From Variovorax sp. 54 (GTDB lineage: Bacteria > Pseudomonadota > Gammaproteobacteria > Burkholderiales > Burkholderiaceae_C): DNA of 64,000 bases. The stretch is from contig NZ_PEFF01000001.1 of the NCBI RefSeq assembly GCF_002754375.1, forward strand, positions 4,915,501 to 4,979,500, in the 5' to 3' direction. The notes below the pieces were generated by a model. The model searched no databases. It was not told the origin of the DNA and saw only the letters and a program-made list of their open reading frames with translations. The translations under genes were made by a program, and so were the position numbers. Of this stretch, positions 16,829 through 26,320 are shown piece after piece; positions within the stretch are counted from its first letter, which is position 1; every line of letters begins with the position of its first letter.

Positions 16829-17224
16829 ATGTTCACCCGCTACGCCATCCGCACGCTGCTGTGCCTTGCCGTCGTGCCCGCCATCTCCGAGGAGCCCCCA
16901 CCCATCCATGGCCGCGTGTTTCTGAGCAAAGCCGAGATCGAGACCACCTTGATCGGCAAGCCCATCGTTTCAAGCAATCTGTCGACCGGCATGGTCTCGC
17001 GCTGGCAGTTCCATTCGGATGGCCGCGTCGACTTCGTCAACCAAAGCGGGCCTGGCAAGGCGTCGGGCAAGTGGGTGCTCAACGCCGACGGCTCGATGTG
17101 CGTGACGATGATTTCTCGAACCGGGTGCCGCTACTGGTTCAGGAACGAAAAAGACGGCGCCATCGCGAATGCCAAGACCAGGGAGCCGAGTGCGCCGACT
17201 GTCGCCGAGATACGGTTCGAGTGA
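16829..17224 (+). CDS. Exported protein of unknown function
   Basis: A 131-residue product with a signal-peptide-like start (MFTRYAIRTLLCLAVVPAIS, probable cleavage near residue 20). The mature part has the rhythm of small secreted beta-barrel domains such as DUF995: LIGKPIVSSN, WQFHSDGRVDF, GKWVLNADGSMCVTM and TGCRYWFRNEKDG, with two cysteines (in MCV and GCR) that could pair. The resemblance is by eye. It has no operon partner; the next gene is convergent. GTCAGAGGGGC ahead of the ATG offers a weak binding site. Confidence 0.6.
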   Translation: MFTRYAIRTLLCLAVVPAISEEPPPIHGRVFLSKAEIETTLIGKPIVSSNLSTGMVSRWQFHSDGRVDFVNQSGPGKASGKWVLNADGSMCVTMISRTGCRYWFRNEKDGAIANAKTREPSAPTVAEIRFE

Positions 17225-17271
17225 GGGTGCGAGAGGGGGCGGCTCAGTGCTGCGCACGCCCCCGAAGAACT

Positions 17272-18162
17272 TCAGCGCAGCGCTTCGACCAGATCCAGCA
17301 CCATGCGATCCGGCCCGAAGACTTCAACCCCGTGGGCCAGCAAAGCATCGACAGCCTGCGCGATGCCATGGCTCGAAGAAGACTGCTCCGCCATGTCGTT
17401 GTAGTACCCCAGGTCCTTCTTCGCATTCGCCATCGAGAACTTCAGCGAATCGGTGCTGCCCGTCAGCAGCTTGGGCTTGAGGCGTTCCAGCGCCACGCCG
17501 TTGCCGCCGCCCTTGGCGAGCACGTCCACGAACACCTCGGGCTTCACGCCGGCGCGTTGCGCACAGGCCGCGGCCTCGCACAGCAGCGCCACGGTGCCCA
17601 GCGATACGAAGTTGTGCAGCAGCTTCATCGCATGGCCCGCGCCGACGTCGCCGACGTGCGTGACGTTCTCGGCAAAGCAACGCAGCAGTGGCAGGCACGA
17701 GGCCAGCACTTCGGCGTCGCCGCCCACCAGCAGGTTCAGGCGGCCTTCGGCGGCCTCCTTGGCGGTGCGGGTCATCGGCGTGTCGAGGAAGCGGCCGCCC
17801 TTGGCGTGCACAGCTTCGGCGACCTTGGCGGTGGAGGCGGGCACGGCGGTGGAGCAGTCGATCACCACGGTGCCGGGGCGCAGGGTCGTCAGCGCGCCGG
17901 CGTCGCCGAGCATCACGGCCTCGACCTGCGGCGTGCCGGTGACGCACAGGATCAGCACGTCGACCTGCGCGGCCAGCGAGGCCACGTCTTTCACCGACGT
18001 GGCGCCGGCCTTCAGCAGATCATCGATCGGCTGGTTGCCCGCGTGCTCCAGCACGGTGAGCTGGTGGCCGTGCTTGACGATGTTGCTGGCGATGCCGTGG
18101 CCCATGAGGCCGACGCCGACGAGGCCGACTTTGCGCGAGGTTTGTTGTTCAGTAGTCGTCAT
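17272..18162 (-). CDS. NAD(P)-dependent beta-hydroxyacid dehydrogenase (3-hydroxyisobutyrate dehydrogenase family)
   Basis: A 296-residue dehydrogenase. The Rossmann signature GLVGVGLMGHGIASNIVK lies at about 13-30; the family's substrate-binding segment appears as FLDTPMTRTAKEAAEG (about 128-143), and the catalytic lysine is in GAGHAMKLLHN (about residue 180). The usual DAPVSGG is here DTPMTRT, so the substrate differs from tartronate semialdehyde or hydroxyisobutyrate. It is the last gene of the operon running from 26266, nine bases after the aldehyde dehydrogenase, and so probably handles a hydroxy-acid or semialdehyde in the same catabolic route. Confidence 0.85.
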   Translation of the reverse strand: MTTTEQQTSRKVGLVGVGLMGHGIASNIVKHGHQLTVLEHAGNQPIDDLLKAGATSVKDVASLAAQVDVLILCVTGTPQVEAVMLGDAGALTTLRPGTVVIDCSTAVPASTAKVAEAVHAKGGRFLDTPMTRTAKEAAEGRLNLLVGGDAEVLASCLPLLRCFAENVTHVGDVGAGHAMKLLHNFVSLGTVALLCEAAACAQRAGVKPEVFVDVLAKGGGNGVALERLKPKLLTGSTDSLKFSMANAKKDLGYYNDMAEQSSSSHGIAQAVDALLAHGVEVFGPDRMVLDLVEALR

Positions 18163-18171
18163 GGGTTGTCT

Positions 18172-19620
18172 TCATCCGTGCTTGATGGCGATGGTCTTGA
18201 GGGTCGTGAAGCCGAGCAGGGCCTCGAAGCCCTTCTCGCGGCCGAAGCCACTCGATTTCACGCCGCCGAACGGCAGTTCTACACCACCCGCCGCGCCGTA
18301 ATTGTTGACGAAGACCTGGCCGCAATGCAGCTTGTGCGCCATGCGCAGCTGGCGCGCGCCGTCGCGCGTCCACACGCCGGCCACCAGGCCGAAGTCGGTG
18401 CCGTTGGCCAGGCGCACGGCCTCGGCCTCGTCGGCGAAGGGCATCACGGCGAGCACCGGGCCGAAGACCTCGCGCTGGGCCAGGTCGCTGTCGTGTGGCA
18501 CATCGCGGAACAGCACGGCCTCCTGGTAGTAGCCGGTGGACGGCGCCTGCGGCGACACCGTGCCGCGCGCGGCCACCTTCATGCCGCTCGCTTCGGCGGT
18601 CGCGACCATGTCACGCACCTGGCGGAACTGCTTCTCGTTGATGAGCGGGCCCATGTCCAGGTCTTCGGCGGGCGTGCCCGCGCGCACGGCCGTGAAGCGC
18701 TTGGCGAGGCGCTGCACCACCTCTTCGTACACCGATTGTTCGACCAACACGCGGCTGCCCGCCGAGCAGGTCTGGCCGGCGTTCTGGATGATGGCGTTGA
18801 GCAGCACGGGCTCGGCCGCGTCGAGGTCGGCGTCGGCGAACACGATCTGCGGCGACTTGCCGCCCAGCTCCAGCGTCACGGGGCAGTGGCGCTCGGCCGC
18901 GGCCAGGCCCACGCTGCGGCCGGTCATGGTCGAGCCGGTGAACGAGATGTGGTCGATGCCCGGGTGCGCGCACAGCGCCGCGCCGGCTTCCTTGCCGTAG
19001 CCGGTCACCACGTTGAGCGCACCGGCCGGAAAGCCGACCTCGGTGGCGATCTCGGCCAGGCGCAGCAGCGACAGGCTCGCGTCTTCGGCCGGCTTGACCA
19101 CGCAGGCGTTGCCCGCGGCAAGCGAGGCGCCCACGCTGCGGCCGGCGATCTGCATCGGGTAGTTCCAGGGAATGATGTGGCCCGTCACGCCGTGCGGGAT
19201 GCGCACGGTCAGCACGGTGTAGCCACGCTCGTAGGGCAGGGTGTCGCCGTGCAGCTTGTCGCAGGCGCCGGCGTAGTACTCGAAGTAGCGCGCCAGCGCG
19301 GTCGCGTCGTTGCGCGCCACGCGCAGCGCCTTGCCGGTGTCGCGTGCCTCGAGCTGGGCCAGTTCTTCGTGGTGCTGCATCACGGCGGCGCCGAGCTTGG
19401 CGAGCAGCCGGCCGCGTTCGAGCGCGGTGGTGGCGCCCCAGGGGCCGTCGAAGTGCTCGCCCATGGCCTGGCGTGCGGCGCGCACGGCGGCGTCGATTTC
19501 GGCGGCGGTGCCGCGTGCGATCTCGCCGAATTTCTGGCCGTCGCTCGGGTCGATCACGTCGATGGTGGCGTCGGCTTCGGACGCCACGCGGCGGCCGTCG
19601 ATGTAGTGGGTGGCGTTCAT
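18172..19620 (-). CDS. NAD(P)-dependent aldehyde dehydrogenase
   Basis: A 482-residue member of the ALDH superfamily. The catalytic Cys is in NAGQTCSAGSR (about residue 285), the general-base Glu in TLELGGKSPQIVF (about residue 250), and the NAD-binding region in IIPWNYPMQIAGRSVG and FTGSTMTGRSVG. It most resembles betaine-aldehyde/gamma-aminobutyraldehyde-type enzymes. It lies between the amidase gene (35-base gap) and the hydroxyacid dehydrogenase gene (9-base gap) in one operon, so it likely oxidises an aldehyde made from the imported amide. The actual aldehyde is unknown. Confidence 0.9.
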   Translation of the reverse strand: MNATHYIDGRRVASEADATIDVIDPSDGQKFGEIARGTAAEIDAAVRAARQAMGEHFDGPWGATTALERGRLLAKLGAAVMQHHEELAQLEARDTGKALRVARNDATALARYFEYYAGACDKLHGDTLPYERGYTVLTVRIPHGVTGHIIPWNYPMQIAGRSVGASLAAGNACVVKPAEDASLSLLRLAEIATEVGFPAGALNVVTGYGKEAGAALCAHPGIDHISFTGSTMTGRSVGLAAAERHCPVTLELGGKSPQIVFADADLDAAEPVLLNAIIQNAGQTCSAGSRVLVEQSVYEEVVQRLAKRFTAVRAGTPAEDLDMGPLINEKQFRQVRDMVATAEASGMKVAARGTVSPQAPSTGYYQEAVLFRDVPHDSDLAQREVFGPVLAVMPFADEAEAVRLANGTDFGLVAGVWTRDGARQLRMAHKLHCGQVFVNNYGAAGGVELPFGGVKSSGFGREKGFEALLGFTTLKTIAIKHG

Positions 19621-19655
19621 GGGATGTGTGTCTCCGTGTGGCGGATCAGGTCGGA

Positions 19656-21056
19656 TCAAGTCGGTTCGGGCCAGGGTTTCTGCGCGTCGCGAATCTGCTC
19701 GAAGGCGCGGCTGAACTGCAGCACGCCCAGGTCGTCGAAGCGGCGACCGGCCACCTGCAGGCCGATGGGCAGGCCTTCGGCCGAGTAGCCGCAGTTGACC
19801 GACGCCGCGGGCTGCTCCGACATGTTGTAGGGCACCGTGAAGCCGATGTGCTCCAGCGGCCGCATCGGGTCGTTGGTGGGCGAGGCGTGGTCCGCGGGCG
19901 CGGGCATGTTCGGGGACACCGGCGAGATCACGAAGTCGTACGCCTTGGTGGCGGCGACCGTGGCCGCGCGCGTGGCGACGAACTGGCTGTAGCCGTCGAA
20001 GACGTGCGCGCCCGAGAAACCGGCCGCGCTCTCGGCCCATTCGCGGATGTACGGCAGGATCTTCGCGCGCTGCTCGGCGCTCATGGCCTGCATGTCGAGG
20101 CACGAGCGCATGCGCCAGAAGTGGTCCATGCCCTCCAGCATCTGCGGCGTCATGAAGGCCGGGATCTCTTCGACGTGCGCACCGGCGGCTTCGATGCGCT
20201 TTGCGGCAAGGCGAATGGCCTGCGCGATCTGCGGATCGAGCGGCAGGCCGCAGCCCGCGTCCATGTGCAGCGCCACGCGCTTGCCCTTGAGAAACGACGG
20301 ATCGACTTCGAAGGCCGTCCAGTCGATGCCCGGTGCCGGCAGCTCGGAATAGTCGCGGTCGTCGGGCTGCGCGACCGAAGCCATCATCAGCGCCGCATCG
20401 GCCACGGTGCGCGTCATCGGGCCGGCGCAGCGGCCCATGTAGGGCGAGCTCAGCGGAATGCGGCCGAAGCTGGGCTTGAGCGTGAAGATGCCGCACCAGC
20501 TCGCCGGCAGGCGCAGCGAGCCGCCGATGTCGGTGCCCACGTGCAGCGGGCCGTAGCCTGCCGCAGCAGCCGCGCCGGCGCCGGCGCTGGAGCCGCCCGG
20601 CGTGCGCGAGGTGTCCCACGGATTGCGCGAGAGGTCGTGAAAGCTCGACAGGCCCGACGACAGCATGCCCAGGTCGGGCATCGTGGTCTTGGCCACCATC
20701 ACCGTGCCGTCGGCCTTCAGGCGCGCGGCGGGCGGCGAGTCGTACGTCATCGGCACGAGCGCGTAGGCGGCGGTGCCCAGCGGCATCGGGTCGCCCTCGG
20801 TCGCGAGGTTTTCCTTGATGGTCACGGGCACGCCGTCGAGCGTGCCGCGCGGCGTGCCGGCGAGCCAGCGCGCCTCGGAAGCACGCGCCTGTTCGAGCGC
20901 GGCTTCGGGGCGGAACAGCCAGGTGGCGCGCAGCTGCGGCTCGCAGGCCGCGATGCGTTCATTGACCGCGCGCGTCACCTCGACCGGCGAGAGTTCCTTG
21001 GCGGCGTAGGCCGCGTGCAGTTCCTGCACGCCCAGGGCATACAAAGGCTTCGTCAT
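19656..21056 (-). CDS. Amidase (amidase-signature family)
   Basis: A 466-residue hydrolase of the amidase-signature family, which cleaves carboxamides with a Ser-cisSer-Lys triad. The Lys is in GVPVTIKENLATEG (about residue 80), the cis-Ser in TPGGSSAGAGAAAA (about 153-160) and the nucleophile Ser in VGTDIGGSLRLPASW (about residue 180). There is no signal peptide, so it acts on a substrate after import. It starts seven bases after the stop of the solute-binding protein gene, so the ABC transporter probably supplies its substrate. Candidates include amino acid amides, short peptide-like amides or nitrogen-rich xenobiotics; the sequence does not decide. Confidence 0.88.
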   Translation of the reverse strand: MTKPLYALGVQELHAAYAAKELSPVEVTRAVNERIAACEPQLRATWLFRPEAALEQARASEARWLAGTPRGTLDGVPVTIKENLATEGDPMPLGTAAYALVPMTYDSPPAARLKADGTVMVAKTTMPDLGMLSSGLSSFHDLSRNPWDTSRTPGGSSAGAGAAAAAGYGPLHVGTDIGGSLRLPASWCGIFTLKPSFGRIPLSSPYMGRCAGPMTRTVADAALMMASVAQPDDRDYSELPAPGIDWTAFEVDPSFLKGKRVALHMDAGCGLPLDPQIAQAIRLAAKRIEAAGAHVEEIPAFMTPQMLEGMDHFWRMRSCLDMQAMSAEQRAKILPYIREWAESAAGFSGAHVFDGYSQFVATRAATVAATKAYDFVISPVSPNMPAPADHASPTNDPMRPLEHIGFTVPYNMSEQPAASVNCGYSAEGLPIGLQVAGRRFDDLGVLQFSRAFEQIRDAQKPWPEPT

Positions 21057-21063
21057 GGCCGCA

Positions 21064-22557
21064 TCAACCCCACGAGATCGCAGCCAGGTCGTTCGCGACG
21101 ATCGGCATGTTCGGCCACAGGCCCTTCACTTCCTTGCGCGCGACCGTGGGGAACACGGCCTGGAACAGGAAGCCGTTGACGGCATCGTTCGCGAGCATCT
21201 TCTGCGCCTCGCCAAGCAGCGCGTTGCGCTTTTTCTCGTCGGGCTCGCTCTGCACCGAGGCGTACAGGTCGCGGAACTTCTTCGAGTCGTAGCCCCAGTA
21301 GTAGTCGGGCTCGGTGTACTTCACGAGGTCGAAGGGTTCGACGTGCGCAACGATGCTCAGGTCGAAGTCGTGCCCGCCGCCGAAGGTGCCGCTGAGCCAC
21401 TGGGCCCATTCGACGTTCTGGATCTTCACGTTGATGCCGATGGCCGCGAGCTGGGCCGCAATCACCTCGCCGCCCTGGCGTGCGTACGAAGGCGGCGGCA
21501 GCGTCATGCGCAGTTCGAGCGGCGTCTTCACGCCCGCATCGGCCAGCAGCTTCTTCGCCTTGGCGATGTCGAAGGGGTTGATGCCGGTGGTGTCGACATA
21601 GCCCGGCGCGCCGATCGGGTAGTGGCTGCCGATGGCCTTGCCGAAACCGTCGGCCGCGCCCTGGATCACCACGTTGCGGTCCACCGCGGCCAGGATGGCG
21701 CGGCGCACGCGCACGTCGTCCAGCGGCTTGCGCTTGTTGTTGATCGCCAGGATCACCTTGCTGCGCGTGCCCACTTCCAGCACGCGAAAGCGCGGGTTGG
21801 CGCGGAACTGGCCCACGCTGCGCGTGCCGGCGCGCGGGAAGATGTCGATGTCGCCGGCCATCAGCGCCGCGGTCTGCGCGGCCGAGTCGGACATGAACTT
21901 GAAGACGAACTTGTTGACCTTGGCCAGCGCCGGGTTGCGGTACGTCGGCGACTTGACCAGCGCGCACGCCGAGCCGCGCTGCCAGCTGTCGAGCTTGTAG
22001 GGGCCGGTGCCCACGGGCTTGGTGGCGTTGGTGTCGGCGCTCTTGGGTTCGACGATGCAGGCGGTGGCCTGGCCGAGCATGAACAGCAGGTCGGGGTTGG
22101 GCTGTGCGGTGGTGATGACGACGGTGTCGGCGTCGGGTGTCTTCAGGCTGATCTCGCTGAAGAAGCGCTTGTCCTTGTTGGTGCTCTTCTCGCCGGCCGC
22201 GCGCTCGAAGCTGAACTTGACGGCGGCGGCATCGAAGGCCTCGCCGTTCTCGAACTTCACGCCCTTGCGCAGCTTGAAGGTGTGGGTCTTCAGGTCGGGC
22301 GACACGGTCCAGCTCTCGGCCAGCAGCGGCGTGACGCTGCCGTCGGCGTTGATCTTGGTCAGTGTTTCGAAGATGTTGTAGTGCGCGATCTCGGCAATGG
22401 CCGAGGCGGCAGCGGTCGTCGGGTCCAGGCCCGGCGGTTCCAGCGGCATGCCGATGGTCAGCATGTTCTTGCCGGTCTGGGCCTGCGCGAACAGCGGAAA
22501 GGCGCCGGGGATCGCGGCGGCGATGGCGGTGCCCATGAGGGTGCGACGCTTCAACAT
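21064..22557 (-). CDS. ABC transporter periplasmic substrate-binding protein, peptide type (SBP_bac_5)
   Basis: A 497-residue periplasmic receptor of the dipeptide/oligopeptide/nickel class. The N terminus (MLKRRTLMGTAIAAAIPG, ending FPLFAQAQ) is a signal peptide, cleaved at about residue 27. The family layout follows: IGMPLEPPGLDPTTAA, HYNIFETLTKIN, LAESWTVSPDLKTHTFKLRK (the SBP_bac_5 signature) and WGYDSKKFRD. It lies between the second ATPase gene and the amidase gene in the same operon. Length and motifs fit DppA-like receptors, but the ligand may be any short peptide-like or amide compound. Confidence 0.88.
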   Translation of the reverse strand: MLKRRTLMGTAIAAAIPGAFPLFAQAQTGKNMLTIGMPLEPPGLDPTTAAASAIAEIAHYNIFETLTKINADGSVTPLLAESWTVSPDLKTHTFKLRKGVKFENGEAFDAAAVKFSFERAAGEKSTNKDKRFFSEISLKTPDADTVVITTAQPNPDLLFMLGQATACIVEPKSADTNATKPVGTGPYKLDSWQRGSACALVKSPTYRNPALAKVNKFVFKFMSDSAAQTAALMAGDIDIFPRAGTRSVGQFRANPRFRVLEVGTRSKVILAINNKRKPLDDVRVRRAILAAVDRNVVIQGAADGFGKAIGSHYPIGAPGYVDTTGINPFDIAKAKKLLADAGVKTPLELRMTLPPPSYARQGGEVIAAQLAAIGINVKIQNVEWAQWLSGTFGGGHDFDLSIVAHVEPFDLVKYTEPDYYWGYDSKKFRDLYASVQSEPDEKKRNALLGEAQKMLANDAVNGFLFQAVFPTVARKEVKGLWPNMPIVANDLAAISWG

Positions 22558-22611
22558 TCTGTGGTTCTCCTGGAAGACAAAAGCAGGGCGATCGGTTCAG
22601 ACCGATCGGGC

Positions 22612-23439
22612 CTATCGGGACGGCGTGTGCAGCACGGCCGACAGCAAGGTGCGTGTGTATGGGTGTTGCGCATGGGCAAAAAGTTCGGCGGGCTCGCCAC
22701 GTTCCACGATCTGGCCCTTGAACACCACGCACACGTCGTCGCACAGGTGGTTGACCACGGCGAGGTCGTGGCTGATGAGCAGGTAGCTGATGCCGAACTG
22801 CTGCTGCAGGTCCTGCATGAGGTTGAGCACCTGGGCCTGCACGGACACGTCGAGCGCGCTCACGGGCTCGTCGGCGACGATGAGCTTGGGGCGCGTGATG
22901 AGGGCGCGCGCAATCGCGATGCGCTGGCGCTGTCCGCCAGAGAACTCGTGCGGGTACTTGTCGAGGTCGGTGGTGCGCAGGCCGACGGCGGCGAGCGCTT
23001 CGGCGGCGCGTTCGCGCTGCTCGGCACGTCGCGTTTCGGCCAGTGCTTCGAGCGGTTCGGCGACGATGCGTGCGACGGTCTGGCGCGGATCGAGCGAGCC
23101 GTACGGGTCTTGAAAGACCATCTGGAAGTCGCGCCGCGCCGTGCGCAGGTCGGCCTTCGAGAGCGTGTGCAGGTTGCGGCCTTCGAGCGCGACGCTGCCC
23201 GAGGTCGGCGTGTCCAATGCCATCACAAGGCGCGCGATGGTCGACTTGCCAGAGCCCGATTCCCCGACGATGCCCAGGCTCTTGCCGGCCTGCACCTCGA
23301 AGCTCACGCCGTTGAGCGCTTTCACGGTGGGTGGCGGGCCGAAGAGCTTTTCGCGCGGCAAGGCGTAGTGCCGCACGAGGTCGGTCACCTGCAGCAGCGG
23401 GGTGGAAGAAGCGGGCGTCGAAGTCATCGGGGTGCTCAT
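22612..23439 (-). CDS. ABC transporter ATP-binding protein, DppF/OppF type
   Basis: A 275-residue ATPase. Walker A is GIVGESGSGKSTIARL (about 56-71), the Q-loop FQMVFQDPYGSLDPRQT, the signature FSGGQRQRIAIARAL and Walker B KLIVADEPVSALDVS, with His in LLISHDLAVV. The ATG overlaps the stop of the preceding ATPase gene by four bases (23436-23439), so the two halves are translationally coupled. It ends with the OppF-type tail HAQHPYTRTLLSAVL. It energises uptake together with the two permeases upstream. Confidence 0.9.
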   Translation of the reverse strand: MSTPMTSTPASSTPLLQVTDLVRHYALPREKLFGPPPTVKALNGVSFEVQAGKSLGIVGESGSGKSTIARLVMALDTPTSGSVALEGRNLHTLSKADLRTARRDFQMVFQDPYGSLDPRQTVARIVAEPLEALAETRRAEQRERAAEALAAVGLRTTDLDKYPHEFSGGQRQRIAIARALITRPKLIVADEPVSALDVSVQAQVLNLMQDLQQQFGISYLLISHDLAVVNHLCDDVCVVFKGQIVERGEPAELFAHAQHPYTRTLLSAVLHTPSR

Positions 23440-24428
23440 GCGGCGGCCAGCGTGGCGTGCGCGGCGACGGCGTCGAGATGCAGGCAGCTCACCGCATGGC
23501 CGTTGGGTTGGCGGGCCACCGGCGGCTTCGTGGTGTGGCAGGCGTCCGTGGTGAAGTCGCAGCGGCCCGCGAAGCCGCAGCCCCGGGGAATGTCGACCAG
23601 CTCGGGCACGCTGCCGCGGATGGTGGGCAGCCGGCCCGCGCGCACGGCGCCGAGCGCGGGGCGCGCCGCGAACAGGCCGCGCGTGTAGGGGTGGGCGCGG
23701 TCGGCAAAGACCGCGTCGGTCGGGCCGCTTTCCACCGCGCTGCCGCCGTACATCACGAGCATGCGCTGCACGCTGCTGGCGATCACGCCGAGGTCGTGCG
23801 AGATGAGGATCAAGGCCATGCCCATCTCCTTGACCAGGCTCTGGATCAGGTCGAGCACCTGCTTCTGGATCGTCACGTCGAGCGCGGTGGTGGGCTCGTC
23901 GGCAATCAGCAGGTCGGGCCCGCAGGCCAGTGCCATGGCGATGCCGATGCGCTGGCGTTGGCCGCCGGAGAACTGGTGCGGGTACGCATCGAGGCGCGAG
24001 GCGGCGTCGGGAATGCCGACGCGGTCGAGCAGGTTCAGTGCTTCCTTGCGCGCCTGCGCCTTGGTGAAGCCGCGGTGCAGCATCAGCGGCTCGCCGACCT
24101 GGCGTGCGATGGTGTGCACGGGGTTCAGGGCCGTCATCGGCTCCTGGAAGATCATGCCGATGCGGTTGCCGCGCAGCTGGCACAGCTGCTTCTCGGGCAG
24201 GCCGACGAGTTCCTGGCCGTCGAGCTTGATGCTGCCGGTGACCTTGGCGGTGGACGGCAGCAGGCCCATGAGCGACATCACGGTGATCGACTTGCCGCAG
24301 CCCGATTCGCCGACGATGCCCAGCGTTTCGCCGCGCTCCAGCGAGAAGGAAATACCGCGCACGGCTTCGGCCGGTCCGCGCTGCGTCTGCAGGCCGATGT
24401 GGAGGTCGTTGACTTCGAGGAGGGGCAT
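23436..24428 (-). CDS. ABC transporter ATP-binding protein, DppD/OppD type
   Basis: A 330-residue ATPase: Walker A GIVGESGCGKSITVMS (about 38-53), Q-loop GMIFQEPMTALNPV, signature FSGGQRQRIGIAMAL, Walker B DLLIADEPTTALDVT. The C-terminal extension typical of peptide-transporter ATPases is present, with its four cysteines (RGCGFAGRCDF, ACHTT and VSCLHLD), which in relatives such as DppD bind an Fe-S cluster. It starts 6 bases after the permease gene stop and overlaps the next ATPase gene by four bases. Confidence 0.9.
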   Translation of the reverse strand: MPLLEVNDLHIGLQTQRGPAEAVRGISFSLERGETLGIVGESGCGKSITVMSLMGLLPSTAKVTGSIKLDGQELVGLPEKQLCQLRGNRIGMIFQEPMTALNPVHTIARQVGEPLMLHRGFTKAQARKEALNLLDRVGIPDAASRLDAYPHQFSGGQRQRIGIAMALACGPDLLIADEPTTALDVTIQKQVLDLIQSLVKEMGMALILISHDLGVIASSVQRMLVMYGGSAVESGPTDAVFADRAHPYTRGLFAARPALGAVRAGRLPTIRGSVPELVDIPRGCGFAGRCDFTTDACHTTKPPVARQPNGHAVSCLHLDAVAAHATLAAA

Positions 24429-24434
24429 GGCGGT

Positions 24435-25319
24435 CTACCTTGCGCGTGCCAGGCGCGGATCGAGCAGGTCGCGCAGACCGTCGCCCAGCAGGTTGAGGCC
24501 GAGCACCGCGAAGGCGATGGCCATGCCCGGGAAGACGGCCAGCAGGGGTTGCTGAAACATGAGGGTCTGGGCTTCGCTGAGCATGCGGCCCCATGACGGT
24601 TGAGGCGGCTGCGTGCCGAGGCCGAGATACGACAGCGCCGCTTCCGCCAGGATGGCGATGGCGAAGCGGATGGTGATCTGCACGATCAGCACGGCGGAGA
24701 TGTTGGGCAGCACGTGCTGCATGGTGATCGCGAACGATCCCTTACCGCAGGCGCGTGCGGCGGCGACGTACTCGCGCGACCAGATGGCGTTGGCCGAGGC
24801 GCGCGTGATGCGCGCGAAGGTCGGGATGTTGTAGATGCCGATCGCGACGATGGCGTTGACGATACCGGCGCCGAACACGGCGGTCATCATGATGGCCGAG
24901 AGGATGGCGGGGAAGGCCAGCGTGAAGTCCGACAGGCGCATCACGGCTTCTTCGACCCAGCCGCGCCTCGCAGCAGCGAGCAGGCCCAGCGCCGTGCCGA
25001 CCACGAGGCCGATGCCCACAGCGATCACGCCGACGAGGATGGACGCACGCGCACCCACCAGCAGCAGCGAGGCCACGTCGCGACCGAAGGCATCGGTGCC
25101 GAGCCAGTGCGTCGCTGAAGGGCCCTGCATCTTGTTCGCCATGTCCATCGCGTAGGGCGACCAGGGCGTCCAGACGAAGGAGATCAAGGCGGCCAGCAAC
25201 AGCAGCAGCGCGAACACACCGCCGATGACGAAGCTGCGGTGCTTGACCGCGCGGCGCCAGAAGCCAGGCGCGAGGGGCGCAGCAGAAGCGGGTGCCACGG
25301 GAGAGAGGATGGCGCTCAT
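24435..25319 (-). CDS. ABC transporter permease, DppC/OppC type
   Basis: A 294-residue inner-membrane protein with six predicted helices. The N-terminal OppC motif is seen in PYAMDMANKMQGPSATHWLG and TDAFGRDVASLLLVGARAS, and the EAA-type coupling loop in YVAAARACGKGSFAITMQHV. The ATG overlaps the stop of the DppB-type gene by four bases. Together with that gene it forms the membrane channel of the peptide-type importer. Confidence 0.9.
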   Translation of the reverse strand: MSAILSPVAPASAAPLAPGFWRRAVKHRSFVIGGVFALLLLLAALISFVWTPWSPYAMDMANKMQGPSATHWLGTDAFGRDVASLLLVGARASILVGVIAVGIGLVVGTALGLLAAARRGWVEEAVMRLSDFTLAFPAILSAIMMTAVFGAGIVNAIVAIGIYNIPTFARITRASANAIWSREYVAAARACGKGSFAITMQHVLPNISAVLIVQITIRFAIAILAEAALSYLGLGTQPPQPSWGRMLSEAQTLMFQQPLLAVFPGMAIAFAVLGLNLLGDGLRDLLDPRLARAR

Positions 25320-26266
25320 ATGTCGCTAGCCTTGATGCGTGGGTCGATCACGGCGTACAGCACGTCGACCACGAAGTTCACGATGACCACCATGGCTGCG
25401 AGCAGCATCACGCAGTTGCGCACCACGATCAGGTCGCGGTTGCTGATGGCCTGGAAGATGAGACGCCCCAGACCCGGCAGGTAGAACACGTTCTCCACCA
25501 CGATGGTGCCGGCCAGCAGCTCCGAGAACTGCATGCCCATGACCGTGATCACCGGGATCATCGCGTTGCGCAGCACATGGGTCCACAGCACCATGCGCTG
25601 CGACACGCCCTTGGCGCGTGCTGTGCGAACGAAGTCTTCGCGCATGACCTCGAGCACAGCCGAACGTGTGATGCGCGCGAGGATGGCGGCCTGCACCACC
25701 GCGAGCGAAAGCGCTGGCAGCAGCAGCGACTTGAGCCCCGCAAAGATGCCTTCACCCCAGCCCTCGAAGCCGCCCGCGGAGAACCACTGCAGCTGCACAG
25801 AGAACACGAGGATCAACAGGATTGCGAACCAGAAGTTGGGAATGGCGATGCCGACTTGCGCCATGCTCATGAGGCCGACGTCGCCGAGCTTGTTGTGGCG
25901 CGCGGCGGCCGTCACGCCCACGAGCAATGCGATGACGACCGTCAGGCTCATCGCCATCACGGCCAGGGGCACGGTGAGGGCCAAACGTTCGAGGATCAGG
26001 TCGATGACGGGCGAGCTGTAGGCGTAGCTGTCACCGAGGTTGCCGGTGAGCATGCCGGCGATCCAGTGCCAGTAGCGGGTCCACGCGGGCTGGTCCAGGC
26101 CGAGCTTGGTGGCCAGGGCCGCGACGGCGTCGGGCGAGGCGTCGGGGCCCATGAGCATCTGCGCTGCGTTGCCCGGGAGAATTTCGAGCACCAGGAACAC
26201 GATGACGGATGCGCCGATCAGCGTGCCGAGGAGCGTCAAGGTGCGCTTGAGCAGGAAGAGGCCCAT
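25316..26266 (-). CDS. ABC transporter permease, DppB/OppB type
   Basis: A 316-residue inner-membrane protein starting MGLFLLKRTLTLLGTLIGAS, with six predicted helices and the DppB-type loop FVRTARAKGVSQRMVLWTHV (about 210-229). It is the first gene of the importer operon: DppB-, DppC-, DppD- and DppF-type genes, the binding protein, then amidase and two dehydrogenases. Upstream lies a 182-base gap carrying the second copy of the 64-bp palindrome, then the TtuC-like gene on the same strand; transcription may read through or the palindrome may dampen it. Confidence 0.9.
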   Translation of the reverse strand: MGLFLLKRTLTLLGTLIGASVIVFLVLEILPGNAAQMLMGPDASPDAVAALATKLGLDQPAWTRYWHWIAGMLTGNLGDSYAYSSPVIDLILERLALTVPLAVMAMSLTVVIALLVGVTAAARHNKLGDVGLMSMAQVGIAIPNFWFAILLILVFSVQLQWFSAGGFEGWGEGIFAGLKSLLLPALSLAVVQAAILARITRSAVLEVMREDFVRTARAKGVSQRMVLWTHVLRNAMIPVITVMGMQFSELLAGTIVVENVFYLPGLGRLIFQAISNRDLIVVRNCVMLLAAMVVIVNFVVDVLYAVIDPRIKASDI

Positions 26267-26320
26267 GGTTCAGTGGCTCCGGTTGGCTTTGCGGTTCGGG
26301 GCGCGTGCACAGGACACCGG